Below are positions 26,091 to 38,186 of a DNA stretch of 64,000 bases, piece by piece. The DNA is taken from the NCBI RefSeq assembly GCF_051020975.1, contig NC_135039.1, forward strand, positions 12,684,692 to 12,748,691. The letters run 5' to 3'. The position numbers were made by a program, and so were the translations under genes. Each line of letters opens with the position of its first letter. Positions within the stretch are counted from its first letter, which is position 1. Below the pieces are notes generated by a model, which searched no databases, was not told the DNA's origin, and saw only the letters and a list, made by a program, of their open reading frames with translations. The stretch is from Osmia lignaria lignaria. Its lineage: Eukaryota; Arthropoda; Insecta; Hymenoptera; Megachilidae.

Positions 26091-26850
26091 GAAGATTTCA
26101 CTTGGACTTTCAAGATTAATACTGAAGAATTGTTCTTGGTTTATTGAAAATATTATTTTAGAAAAAGCATTCTTTAAATATGTATATTGTTTATCTAATA
26201 CAGAAGATTTCACTTGTATTTTCAAAATTAATACTGAAGAATTATTCTTGGCTTATTGAAAATATTATTTTAGAAAAAGCATTCTTTAAATATGTATATT
26301 GTTTATCTAATACAGAAGATTTCACTTGTATTTTCAAGATTAATACTGAAGAATTATTCTTGGCTTATTGAAAATATTATTTTAGAAAAAGCATTCTTTA
26401 AATATGTATATTGTTTATCTAATACAGAAGATTTCACTTGTACTTTCAAAATTAATACTAAAGAATTGTTCTTGGTTTATTGAAAATATTATTTTAGAAA
26501 AAGCATTCTTTAAATATATATATTATTTATCTAATATAGAAGATTTCACTTGTACTTTCAAAATTAATACTGAAGAATTGTTCTTGATTTATTGAAAATA
26601 TTATTTTAGAAAAAGCATTCTTTAAATATGTATATTATTTATCTAATACAGAAGATTTCACTTGTATTTTCAAAATTAATACTAAAGAATTGTTCTTGGT
26701 TTATTGAAAATATTATTTTAGAAAAAGCATTCTTTAAATATATATATTATTTATCTAATATAGAAGATTTCACTTGTACTTTCAAAATTAATACTGAAGA
26801 ATTGTTCTTGGTTTATTGAAAATATTATTTTGGAAAAAGCATTCTTTCCA
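26091..26850. repeat. 112-bp tandem repeat (about 6.8 units)
   Basis: GAAGATTTCACTTG recurs at 26091, 26203, 26315, 26427, 26539, 26651 and 26763, exactly 112 bp apart, with a few substitutions per unit. Neighbouring units alternate slightly (TGTATATTGTT versus TATATATTATT). 112 is not a multiple of three, so the open frames crossing it are not coding. Confidence 0.92.
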
Positions 26851-29804
26851 AGGTTTGTAATTTATAATATATATATAAAAATTGTTGAAATGCAAGTAAC
26901 ATGTACAATTATTATTTTTCTATATGAAGAACGTTTCCATGAAGATCTGAAGCGAGGCTTTTCATGTGATTCTTAACCGAAGCAATAACTGCAAGGATCT
27001 CCTTGAGGATCTCGAGATCGATTCCGACTATTCTTTGCAGACTCGCTAGGAGATCGTGTTCTAGCTTTTCTATCGGTTCACGGCATTACTGTTTGTTTAT
27101 TTTAAGTCCCAGGCGTATCTTGTTTCGGAACCAGACCCAGCTGACCGCAACCCGGCATCGTTTTCTCGTTTTATTCTCTTGCGTTACGCTTGCGTCTCGT
27201 TGGTGCGAATTAATCGTGAAAAATCAAACTAACCAGTCGTTCTGATATGTTTCTTTTTAATTCACGCAAACACCTCCGTTGACCGCTAATTATCAGGTGC
27301 TAAATGAAATCTATATTTACGTTTCATCATTTTATAAATTAATTGAACCATCAGGCTTGGCGTAAATATTATTTATAAAATAAATAATTTCAGGTTGATT
27401 CAACGGTGGAATGGTTTCATTTGAAGCGCGTCAGGACGCCTCGTGCCGCTAGCCTCGCATCGAAATCCCCAAGCCACCCTCGACAAACGATGCTGCTGCA
27501 AATTCTATGTAAATTCTTCTTTTTTTTTTGCAAATTACCTCTGATATCTTTTATGTTAATTTACAATTGAAAATTAAGGTAAAACTTACAATCGTTCAAA
27601 GAATTCCAGATCCATCTCGGTGACCCAATACCAAGGATATGGCGCGACAAACATGTCCTTTCCAGTTAAAAAAAAAGAATCTCCTTAAGGAAGCCCGTAG
27701 GAATCGTATTCCGGTCACCAGGCACACACGCACACGGGGGATCGTCGATGGATCCCGGAAGCGGAGGAATAATCAACGGCGATCGCGCACTAGGACCGCG
27801 ACGAGTCGACGCCGAGGGTCGCGGCGGGTAATTTTTAAAAATGTTCAGTAGCTTCCCTTGTACACGGTTCACGACTCCTATCACTGACCTTGGACCATGA
27901 ATATTTAGGTCTCACCCTGATGGATCTACCAGGACGACGTAAACTACGCGCGGAATGGTGAAAGACGTATGGAAATGGAAGGGAAGAAAAGACGAACGAG
28001 TAGCACAGAAGGTTTCCAACGGCATGGGACTTCGGCCACGACTGATCGAGTGTCCGAGGGGGTAGCATTGTAAGAATACCCCTCCTCGTGCGCTTGTATA
28101 GAATTACGTGTGTGCCCGCTCATCGCGCATACAGCTCGTCCGTCCCCTTGGTTCCAGCCAAAGGGAGAACGAAGGGAGAAGAGTGGCTCTCCGTTCTCTC
28201 TTCCCCTCTTCTCATTGCTCCCCCTTCGCGTCTCTACTCTCTGTCGACGTCTATCCACACCTAAACCCCCCCCCCCCCCCCTATCTAATTCTGTCCTTGT
28301 CCCGACCGATCGGCCGGTTCCCTGTGACACGCGTCTCTCTCGGGTGCGTGAATCATGCATATCGATTTTCTTACGTTAGTACGCCGTTCCGTTCCGCGAG
28401 GTACGTTGTGTCGGCCCCGCGTAGTACGCCCGTGGCGATCCCCCTCTTCTTGCGCTGAAAGGCCGGGGGCCGAGCGGTCGACAGAACCCCTTCTGAAAAT
28501 CCGAGCGCGACGCCACCACCGGTGTGCCTTATTCCTTTTCTTTTTTTTCCACAATAGAGGATCTAGCTGGAAATCTCTTGGCGAAGAAACGAGCCACTGT
28601 TTTCTCGCTGATAGACCTCTGTTGGAAGGTTTTTAAATAATCATCAGGGGTAATTGAATTGAACTGGGATAGAAAGGAGGGGGTAGTTTTGGTTACACTC
28701 AGTGGCGTAACTAGGAGACTCGTCTGGCATGGACCAGTTTAACTTTACTATAAAAATGTTCTTTCATGTAAACATAGCTTTTATTCATATTTATAGGTAG
28801 TATAATAATTATTGTAGATTTAGCAAGTTTTGGCCTAAATGCTTCTATTGATATAAGGTCTCCAAAGGTAACAAATATTTCTTTTGCACCCTCAAAATTA
28901 CCTAATTACATTTAAGGAACTATATCAGTGGGTCTATTGCAATTAAATTAGTTATAATCATATTTATTTTACAGGAATACAATGGCTCAATTATGAAGAA
29001 GAATTTTCTTGTTTTACTTTTGCTGGAATCTGAAGAGGGAACCTGCGTGTATCAAGCGTCAGTTTAGTAAGTTGCGTATCAAAGAAACTGCAAGCAATTT
29101 TACCAAGTGATTTCGATTGAATAGTGTCTGAAATACCCGGATCTGTTCCCGTCCCCTTCCTCGGGACGTTCAAAGAACCCCCTCCCTCTTCACGTTCTTT
29201 TGGTTCGAGCAAAATGTTCCCGTATGACGGGGAACAACGATGAGACGATGCTCTTGTACCCGGTTCTCCCCCCCCCCTCTTTTTCGCCTAATGTTCTTAC
29301 TCCCCCTGAATCTCACCAGCACCCCGCTTCAATACTAAGCTTGGCAATAAACTTTCTTTGTTTTTGCTCGCTCCTTTCAATCTGTCGCGTACCCCGTTCA
29401 TTGTTAACCCGATTCGAGGTAATTAACTTCTCTGTTTGTTGCAGCTTTTGAAACGCGAACGCGGTAAGGATTAGCATTCGAGGAATTTCTTCATTTGATC
29501 TATTTAATCTCTGGCTTTGAAATTCCACCGACTTCCGGCTGTATCAAGGAAGTATTATTTCTTCTTGTTCCCTTCAAAGGAATATTTTACATTTTCTTCA
29601 GCTTCTCTGGGCAAGGAATTTTTATTGAGTTTAAGGGTAGTTTTATTGTTTCAATGAAAATGAATAAGGAAAGTATTTTTATTTTATTACAGTTGATCTG
29701 AATGTTGAAAAGTGGGTAGTAAAAATTAGCAAGAAAGTATTCAATCCCTGGCTATTGAATTAGGACTAGGGAAAATTGAAAAATTTCCAATATAGGGAAA
29801 ATTA
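26851..29804. other. Noncoding region with CpG- and C-rich patches
   Basis: 27600-28560 is GC-rich with a C run at about 28267-28281 and overlapping open frames on both strands that lack family motifs. The sequence CAGTGGCGTAACTAG at 28700 looks like a transposon end with no partner found. It could include a promoter, but no gene can be supported. Confidence 0.3.
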
Positions 29805-30474
29805 TCTTACAAGGGGAACTACCCAAGTGTTACACTCACTTATTAATGAAACTTTGCCAGCTTGTAGAGCTCGTCGAGCTGAACACGCCTATACCCCGTT
29901 TTGTGGGCGGACGACTAATTGTTTAAAAGATATTAATAATTAAAGTTAGTTATTACTTACATTGAGAAGTATGACAGACTCACACATACAACTCGCAATC
30001 TAGAGATCCACGGTTCAAATCCTTGATTCCCGACATTTTTTTTTTTTTTAATGATAATTTGTCTCTTTTTGAATAACTATTACATAAAAATTATCATAAA
30101 AGAAAAAAAAATTTTTTGGGAACCAAGGATTTGAACCGAGAACCTTGAACTTGCAAGTCGCGGATCTGCTCCGTGGTTAAGCGCATGGACTCGTAATGCA
30201 AAGGTCCTCGGTTCAAATCCCGGGTAACTGTTTTTTTTTTTTTTTTTTTTTAGGCGAGAATTATTCAAAAAGAAACAAATTATGATTAAAAAAAAGAAAA
30301 TGTTGGGAACCAAGGATTTGAACTCTGCATTGGGGATTATATGTGTAAGTTTGTCATACTTCAGAATGTAATGGGTAACTAACTGTAATTGTTAATATCT
30401 TTTAAACAATTAGCCGAGCTGGCAAAGTTTCATTAATAAGTGGGTGTAACACTTGGGTAGTTCTCCTTGTTAGA
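29805..30474. mobile_element. Foldback element containing tRNA-like modules
   Basis: The left arm (about 29805-30050) and right arm (about 30293-30474) are inverted copies, sharing AACTACCCAAGTG and TTCATTAATAAGTG in opposite orientation. Inside, the B-box-like GGTTCAAATCC occurs at about 30013 and 30211 on the plus strand, and similar boxes lie inverted near 30128 and 30312. T runs follow them. The part at 30160-30228 also has an A-box-like TGGTTAAGCGCATGG. It looks like a composite of Pol III-derived pieces in a fold-back element. Confidence 0.6.
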
Positions 30475-31691
30475 TCATTCAAATTATTGATAACGATGTA
30501 TACGTAGTGATTGATTTGTTACTATCATGATAATAATCAAATTACCGTTTACGTTAGCTGGTGATCCTAATTCGACGGCCAGGGATGGAAGACAGGGGAG
30601 GAGGGTGAATAGAATGAAGAGTATCAATTTATAAACAATTCCTTTAATAATAAGTAAACGTGACAGATATGGCGTTTCAACACGATAGAAATAACATTAT
30701 ATTTATATATATATACAATTGTACGACATTTACAACAATTTTTTACACAATCGTGCCGAGTATTATCATCGACAAAGAAATAAAATAAAATTTTACAAAC
30801 ATTACGGCTAATTCGAGTGATTTCAGAGGCTCGAAATAAATATTACATACAATTTCTCGCTATGCGAATGGCACGATACAATTGATAACCATTTCTTTCA
30901 TTTTCTTTGAAGACGAATTAAGTATAAGAACAATCGTGACGATTCCCTAGGTTAAGTTGCCGCGGAAACTTGGTCTTCTAGTACGTGTAAAAATTGTTTA
31001 ACATTAGTGTGAAGTACATATCGTGAAATGCAAATTGGAATGCATAATGTTCTTAAATACGTGTCCCTAACGGCTAATCGCGCAGAAGATTGTAAAACTT
31101 TTACATTATTCTCTACGTAATACCGACATGAATCGCGTCCCCTACGACTCGAACTTGATTATAATATTTATTTCAAATTACTCGTATAACTGTTTATTAT
31201 TTGGCCACTTGATTACTGCGCTTACTTTAACGAATATGCTTATTATAAATTGAAAGCCTTTTGTATAACTTTCACTTTGTTCCCAGTTGAGAGAAACGAT
31301 TCTTTCATTTCATTTTTTTTTTGCTCCATTATTGCAGTGTGAGATTGGTTATTGGAAATAATTTATACATTGCTCCTGGTTGCATTACGTCCACGAATCA
31401 CAAGTTTCTTCAGCTCAATAGTGATTCTTGCACTTCATTGCTATTATTTGTACAAAATCAAATGGCCACTCAAGTCATCCTCAATCATTCTGCCATTCTG
31501 TTATATTTCAACTCTTTCGGGACAAAGAACACAAATATTTAACCCTATTTCAAGAATCCCAAATATAAAATTACATGTGCGAGTAAAGTAGAAAAAATGA
31601 ATGAAACTATAACTGATGGGTATGAAATAAAAATTGTTGCAGTGTTTAAAATGATGATCTTGAGTAGCCAATATTTGTTGACGTGTTATCA
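30475..31691. other. 3' flank of Snx13
   Basis: AT-rich DNA downstream of the Snx13 stop on the minus strand, probably including its 3' UTR. A tetranucleotide-like TA run sits at about 30700. No other feature seen. Confidence 0.4.
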
Positions 31692-34600
31692 TTAACACTT
31701 TTGCATGTTTCTGTGTTGCACCCTCGGCGAAACAGAGTAGAGTTTCCGGAATATCTCTACAAGATTGTTCTGAGGGAACAGGGTTTCTATTATTCCTTCT
31801 AAGAGGACGTACAACAGTCTTCTGTTCAGTACAGGTCGTTGGAACAATTCGAACACTCTCAAAAGACCTCTTCTGGTCGTTTCGCTACCTATGATATGTT
31901 TTAATTCGTCGGACAAGCAAGATAACAGAGCGACTTTAGCTGCCACTCTTGTTCTGTTTTTCATCTCTGCGTCCCTAGCTGGTTTCTTCTCAGCCTTAAC
32001 ACCATTTGGCCAAAAGCTATTTCTAAAGTATGAAATAATAATTTGTTAAAATCGTGAAAAAAATAGTGAAGGGTAATTTTTCAACTTTTTTATGTAAGCC
32101 TATAATAAAAATTTAAAATATGTCTTTCGTGGATTCAAATAAATTATGTGTATGCTGAAAATTTCATCGAGATCGGTCAATGCTCTTAGAAGTTACTAGA
32201 GAAGTTACTAGTAATTTTTTAAAACGATGAAAATATATATTTTAATGAATTAATTTTTATAGTTTCTCAAAAAACTTGAAGTTATTTAATTCAATTTTAA
32301 TCGAGGTATTCTATTTTGAACAGTGTCTACTCACTGTAGTTTTACTCACTTGAACAATTTCAAATAGCCCGCCACTCTTGCTGGGCTAGTTAACAACGAC
32401 ACGTACTCGACTATTCGTCTGTTAACTATGTCCCCAAACATCGTACGAATAATTTGCCTTAGCAAAGTGACAATTCGTCGTCTAAGCCATTGATTTCGAA
32501 CTTTCAAGTCGAATATTTCATCCATCAGCAGTAACATTATACGGAGAGGAATATTATCATCAGTCTAAAATATGAAATTTTTGTAAAATATAATTTTTAT
32601 TCTGTACCATTTTAAAGAAAAAGAAACACACCTACCTCTACATCCAGACCAGCGCCAACTTTAGTGTTCTCGTAAAAGGAATTGGGCTTCTTTGGATTTC
32701 CAAAAAATTTGCTTATATTATCCATAACACCGTCCACTGTATTCAGCATGTTATCAGGCATAGTTTTCACAGCTTGGGTTACAGTTTTCATGGATGTCTT
32801 CAGAGGATGCATCAAAGTGTCTATCTGTATTAAACAGAAAATTGATATTTTATATAGAACCTTCTCCCAATTTCATATTCATTACTTACAGTTTTTGATA
32901 TCTGTCCCCCAGTGACACCCTTGTCATAATCCCCTTGCTCCAGAAAACTGAGCAATAAATTTTGCAGACCCATGTGACCATCCACCACTGCTGGTTTAGT
33001 TAATTGATACATCCAAGAGTTTAGCATCAACATTCTTCTCTCCAAAACAGTTCTTTCCATATTATGAAAAGCTTTCTTAGCTGGGAATGGTATTTTCGCC
33101 AGATCATAATACTTCTCTTTAATTTTCTGATGCAAATCATAGAAGTCAGAGTACCTCCTGTAAATGTGCCACTTCTCTTGGTACCCTGAATCGTAGCTCT
33201 TGGTCACAGCCACCGCATAAATACCGTAGGTTTTACCACGGTCGTTTACAATTCCAGTCTCAATGATCTTGGCAGTGATCACGAATCTACCCTGCTGTAA
33301 CTTTTTAATCGCGTTCCGATCGTAGGTATTCTCATCTAACTTAACAAACTGTTCAGCATTCGACTCTAAATAAAACGACACATCCTTCCCCTCGTTAATT
33401 TGATCTACATCGATGCTAGAAGCTTTCCTCATACTTTTTATAGCTCTGATATTCATCTCCGAGTCCGTTTCGTCGGTTCCTCTGCCCTCGTTAGGCTCCA
33501 CGATGCTCGCTAAACTGGTCGACGAATTTGATCTGAACCTACTGTCCTTCAATTCAGTTCCCCTAGTTTCATCCGGCTTGCACATCTCTGATATCTCGTC
33601 CAGGGTTTCCAGTTCATTGTTCGTACTTGATATACTGATGCTGTCTAAAGATTTACTGTCGTCTTCTGAAGTGGGATCTTTCAACAGATCCAGTTCAGCG
33701 AGCAGCTTCACGTACGCCATGGATCTCTTGAATCCTGGCAGAAATCTGTCTTCATTTTGCAGCTTCTCGTAACAACAGGTACGAAGATCATCGAACCAGG
33801 TTTCCTTCACTGGTTCGATTCTTATTCTGTTTAATAGTGTCTTTACTAAAGCGTCGTCCAACTGCAACTTTGGCGACGCTTTCTCGCTAAGGTACTGCTG
33901 ATAGATCTTCGTAGCTGCCTCCTTTAAATTCTCCAAGTCGTTGTTCTTACGCCTGGTGCCCATTATACTGGTAGCTGCCTGGGACATGTGTAATTTTTGT
34001 AACTCTATGTCGGATATCTGTTGTTCAGCCGACACCCTCCATCCGTATACGTTCAAATAGAAATACAAGTAAGATTCTGCGTTTATCGAGGTCATATAAT
34101 CGATGAAGTAACTTAACGCTATATTATTCTTCAGCAATTCGTCCAACGGTAAATTCACTAATTTTTGCCCTGGTATCAATAATCTGTTCCAATCGGGCTG
34201 AGCACCTATCCCATCTGTCTCCGAGTCCAATCCCTCTTGCATACCAATGATTCTGGTCTCCAATATCTTCTTCACGTACAGTAAACTGTTCAATTGTTGC
34301 TTTACGGATAAATCATCGTCTCCCCCCGAGTCCTTAGAACGTAGGTGAGCTATTTCCTTACAAACTATGCTTTTCGTCGCTGTTAATTCGTCTAAGCTAT
34401 CCGTGACTCTGATCACCGTTAAAAACACGTCGCTTGGTAAACCGCCTTCCTTGGCGCACTGAAATGAATAATCATATCATCAGGTTTCTCTTCTTAACGA
34501 AGATACTGGTGAACGATGAAACATCTTACCAGCCATATACACGCCTGATTAATATAATCAGGGTCAGAGAATAAATCCAGCAATGGTCTAATTATCACGT

Positions 34601-35819
34601 TCACTAACAATTCTCTTAATATAAATCTCACAGTCAGACAATCGAAATCTCCCTTTGGTAATACCAGATACAATAATATCTCTGATATCTCACCGAGGAA
34701 TTCAAGTTCCTGTGTGCTGTTGGTGCATACCGTATCTCTGCTGATCAGATTGTTCTCCATCTGAACCTCGAGGTCGAAAAATATCTTCTCTAACGATTCA
34801 TCTTCCTTCTCCTCGCTCGCCTCGATCGGCTCGGTGAGCGAGGATAAATTAGGAATGTAAAACTTTGTCTGAGAATACCACGACACATCTGTCTCGCTTT
34901 TGTTCCGTCTGTGAGTGGGCGTTCTCTTAGGAGTTCCACTGGACGTGCTCGAGCTCGCGCTACCTTTTTGCAATTTTTTCGAACGGACCTGCTTTATCCT
35001 GGCTCTCGCTTGACGATAAAGCCTCACGTGGGAGGCTACATCGTCCACGAGACGGGTTGTTAAATACGGTATCCAATCTACACCTTTCACTCTGTTTCAG
35101 AAAAATTTCTCTTTAGACAGAGGAAACCTTCGGCCTTTATTCGTTTCATCGTTACCTACCGATTTGCGATATTGATAGCTATCTTTTGGGCGGTATCTCG
35201 AACAGAGTAGATGAATTCTTCGTCGTCTGTGATAACGTTGTACCATGGTTCCACGTAATCTCTGATAACGAAATCCAATATTTCCTGTACGCAAAGAAAA
35301 TTGCAAATTGCTATGATACCTTTACCATAAATACATAGAACTTTATATATAATTAGAGAAATTTTGAAAATTGACTATGTACTTGCAGGGACTCGTCGAT
35401 AATACGACTACCAGTGATCCTTTTATCTAAAGTGAAGGTCATCTTCTGCTTGGACACATCTAGAATATACTGGAACAGCAATGAAGATTCGATTAAAAAG
35501 AACGTCAATGATGTGAAGAATTATTTACCTGGCGAAACTTTTCAGTCTTCTTATTCAAGTCTTCCCTTTCTGACTTAATAACGTCATCAAGATTTGCACT
35601 GTACGTTCTATATACACACGTGATTGTTCTGTAACAAAATATATGCGTATAGATGTAATTCTTAACAATGTATGATTCTAATTTTGTTAGGTTATATATA
35701 TAATACCCTAAAATTAAAGCGAGCAGACAAATAAATAGCTTCACAATCGTTCCAAATCCAACAAGATACACGAGTAGAGTCGCTGCAACTCCAAGAAACC
35801 CATACAGTGGAACGTTCAT
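31692..35819 (-). CDS. Snx13: Sorting nexin 13 (PXA-RGS-PX-Nexin_C)
   Basis: Membrane-anchored sorting nexin of endoplasmic reticulum and endosomes, linked in the family to lipid handling and G-alpha regulation. Nine exons: 35819-35707, 35628-35529, 35469-35383, 35284-35160, 35091-34530, 34458-32890, 32824-32636, 32564-32350, 32022-31692, giving 1096 residues. N-terminal hydrophobic segments (1-45), the PXA domain (about 70-330, including DWIPYLTTRLVDD and LSDPDYINQ-like text), RGS-like helices (about 430-600, LPLDELLKNNIALSYFIDYM), the PX domain (about 718-840, with RRYSDFYDLH) and the Nexin_C domain (MLLLMDEIFDLKVRNQWLRR, DELKHIIGSETTRRGLLRVFELFQ). SNX13 fits better than SNX14, SNX19 or SNX25 by these stretches. 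The 78-bp first intron is stop-free and a multiple of three, so its retention would not break the frame. Confidence 0.93.
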
Positions 35820-37219
35820 CTGTAAAACAATTGCAATCCTTGGAATTGTAATCAATGACCAATAACGTACTAGAACAAAGTATAGTGTGTAAGAAAATAT
35901 AATATATTGTCCCCTGTTCAGATAATCAAAGAAAAATACTTTACTGGAATTTTCCTATGCAATGGTCCTTATCATTGCACAGAATGATGTATATACAGTG
36001 CTCTGCATTATCGCGAGAACTGTCCAGCTCTTTAAATGCAACATTTATTATTTTTACAGCATACGAAAAACGTAACTTCGTTGAACGTTTCATAAATGTG
36101 AACCGACGACCTCTCTGTTTATATATTTTTATTTATACAGTAATGAAAGGTCTAAACCCACGTAAATGTACAAAAGGAATGTATGTAGGAATTGACCCGG
36201 GGTTGGAAATGAAAAATTTCATTCATTTAATGATGAAAAATCAGGGGGAATGTTTATGGGGGATCGTTCGATCGGCCAGTGCGTGCTCTGTGAAAAAATT
36301 TGCGCACGTTGCAACAAAAATAAGTGAATGTTAACAATATGTTCCCGTCTACTGTGGTGGAAATCGTTTGACATTGCACAGACACATAGAAATGCACACA
36401 AATATGTACACGCACCCACCTTTGGATTCTTGGATAAACAGCCGGACATGTAGTTACACACATATTGCGGATCTCGTACGATTCATCGCACGAACTGGTC
36501 ACCTAACTAACAATTTATTTACATCTTTGCAAGAGAACATTAATCCAGCAAATACGTCGAACGACATGTCTATTTAATTCCGCGTGCGGATGATAGAGGC
36601 GCTTTTACGCGGTTATCGCAAATTTTATATGCTAGAGGCGTACTGTTCGATTCTCACCGTATGCAACTAAATTGCGTGTAATTACCAGTCACATACGTTT
36701 CAATTACTCTTATAAGTATCTTTAAACATGATTTATTCATGAGGATTTAAAATTTTTTATGTTAATGTTCAAAGATCAAGTTGTTTTTTGTATAAAATTA
36801 TCATATTTCGTTGGGGAAACGGTATATTCATTGGAGGAAGTATCTATTAATAATTAATAATCGTTATCAGGTTTAATTATCAGGATTTTAACTGATAACG
36901 GTTATTTTAATAGGGAAAGCAAAGTACCGCGTAACAAAAAGGTTGTAATCGCATCGAAACGATCGGTCGCGGTAAACGATATATCGAAGCAACCTCTGTT
37001 GCGCGCGCAACTGGTAACTAACGTCATCTATATATGAAAGCGCGTACTCCAAATAGTCAGTCGTTCCTGCGCAGCAGCGCAGAGTGCATCGTACAAAAGG
37101 GGGAGTTTATGCAAATTTTTTTCAGAATTAACAAATTGGACATCTAAAAACAACTTAATCATTTATATTTAATAAATTTCTTAATTCAAACATTAAACTA
37201 AGTCCTTTAATATAATAAT
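35820..37219. other. 5' flank of Snx13 and spacer before the U2 palindrome
   Basis: Contains the presumed Snx13 promoter. Only short open frames without motifs are present. Some CpG-rich text (GTTGCGCGCGCAACTGG, an imperfect palindrome near 36998) is visible. No gene supported. Confidence 0.35.
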
Positions 37220-37857
37220 AATATCCAATGAATTAGTGCCTCTCAAATAGGCAACCTTTATGTATTATAGCAACTTGGTTGCCTATCAAATAGGCAACCT
37301 TTATGTATTGTTGCAAGTTGGTTGCCTTAAAAATAGGCAACACATTTATTTGTTGTAACATAACGTTGCTTTTAAGGCAACAAAAAAATGTTTAAAATTC
37401 AGTAACTTCGTTTCGTTTTGACCATACCTCTAATATACAGTTTTGTAAAACGTATTATTATGATTATACATACAAACATTATCATAAGTTCTTTAATGCT
37501 TCTTTAGGTAATATCCAATGGATTAGTGCCTCTGAAATAGGCAACCTTTATGTATTATAACATATGTTGTTCTTGAGGCAACTTGTTGCCTTAAGAACAA
37601 TGTGTGTTATAATACATAAAGGTTGCCTATTTCAGAGGCACTAATCCATTGGATATTACCTAAAGAAGCATTAAAGAACTTATGATAATGTTTGTATGTA
37701 TAATCATAATAATACGTTTTACAAAACTGTATATTAGAGGTATGGTCAAAACGAAACGAAGTTACTGAATTTTAAACATTTTTTTGTTGCCTTAAAAGCA
37801 ACGTTATGTTACAACAAATAAATGTGTTGCCTATTTCAAAGGTACTAATCTATCGGA
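37220..37857. repeat. Large near-perfect palindrome (about 250-bp arms) with ATAGGCAAC repeats
   Basis: Arms 37331-37584 and 37587-37836 are inverted copies with only a handful of mismatches by eye. The unit CAAATAGGCAACCTTTATGTATT also appears as direct repeats at about 37247 and 37285. The outer edges (ATCCAATGAATTAGTGCCTC and ..GGTACTAATCTATCGG) pair too, so the whole block is probably one foldback transposon. It ends 142 bp before the U2 gene. Confidence 0.85.
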
Positions 37858-37936
37858 CCCCCACCAGTCCTCGCTCGCCGCGCGCCGACCCGCTGGTGAG
37901 TCAAATTTTCACCGCTAGGGGATGTTTCGACCGAAA

Positions 37937-37957
37937 ACTTTCTCGCAACTAAAAGGG
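37937..37957 (+). promoter_or_regulatory. Proximal sequence element of the U2 gene
   Basis: ACTTTCTCGCAACTAAAAGG lies 63 to 43 bases upstream of U2 +1, where insect snRNA genes carry the PSEA bound by SNAPc, and resembles its TTCTCAA-type core. No TATA box follows at -25 beyond ACATAAAAGGC, fitting a Pol II snRNA promoter. Call is by position and partial motif. Confidence 0.6.
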
Positions 37958-37999
37958 GTTGCTACAGCACATAAAAGGCAATGTAAAGCAACGTACAGC

Positions 38000-38185
38000 A
38001 TCGCTTCTCGGCCTGATGGCTAAGATCAAAGTGTAGTATCTGTTCTTATCAGCTTAATATCTGATACACTCCCCATCGGGGAGTCAGAATATTAACCTTA
38101 TTTTTGGAATTGGTCGGACTCCGGGGCTTGCTCCGACTCCGACACGGGTCGTACCTGCCTTGCAGTGCCGCAGGACGCGGCCCAC
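38000..38185 (+). ncRNA. U2: U2 spliceosomal snRNA (complete)
   Basis: Starts ATCGCTTCTCGGCC and carries the branch-point recognition sequence GTGTAGTA (38031-38038). Next come stem IIa (CTGTTCTTATCAG..CTGATAC), the IIb hairpin CTCCCCATCGGGGAG and the Sm-type site TTATTTTTGGAA. Stem III pairs GTCGGA with TCCGAC. Stem IV pairs GGGTCG.CCTGC with GCAGG.CGGCCC around the conserved TTGCAGT loop. The length of about 186 nt fits U2. It base-pairs with the intron branch site in the spliceosome. The first loop reads TGAT, where I would expect TTAT. From base 38 onward the sequence is repeated downstream between the retrotransposons. Whether this copy is the expressed one is not known. Confidence 0.9.
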
Positions 38186-38186
38186 A

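Noticed and set aside
26180..26819. Series of 63-codon open frames
   Set aside because: They arise from a 112-bp satellite; the frame shifts in each unit and there is no start context or motif.
28108..28636. Overlapping open frames on both strands in a GC-rich region
   Set aside because: Low-complexity Arg/Ser/Pro text without family motifs; open frames are expected by chance in GC-rich DNA.
30160..30228. Possible tRNA (Thr-CGT-like) gene
   Set aside because: A and B boxes are present, but the acceptor and anticodon stems do not pair properly. A tRNA-derived repeat is more likely.
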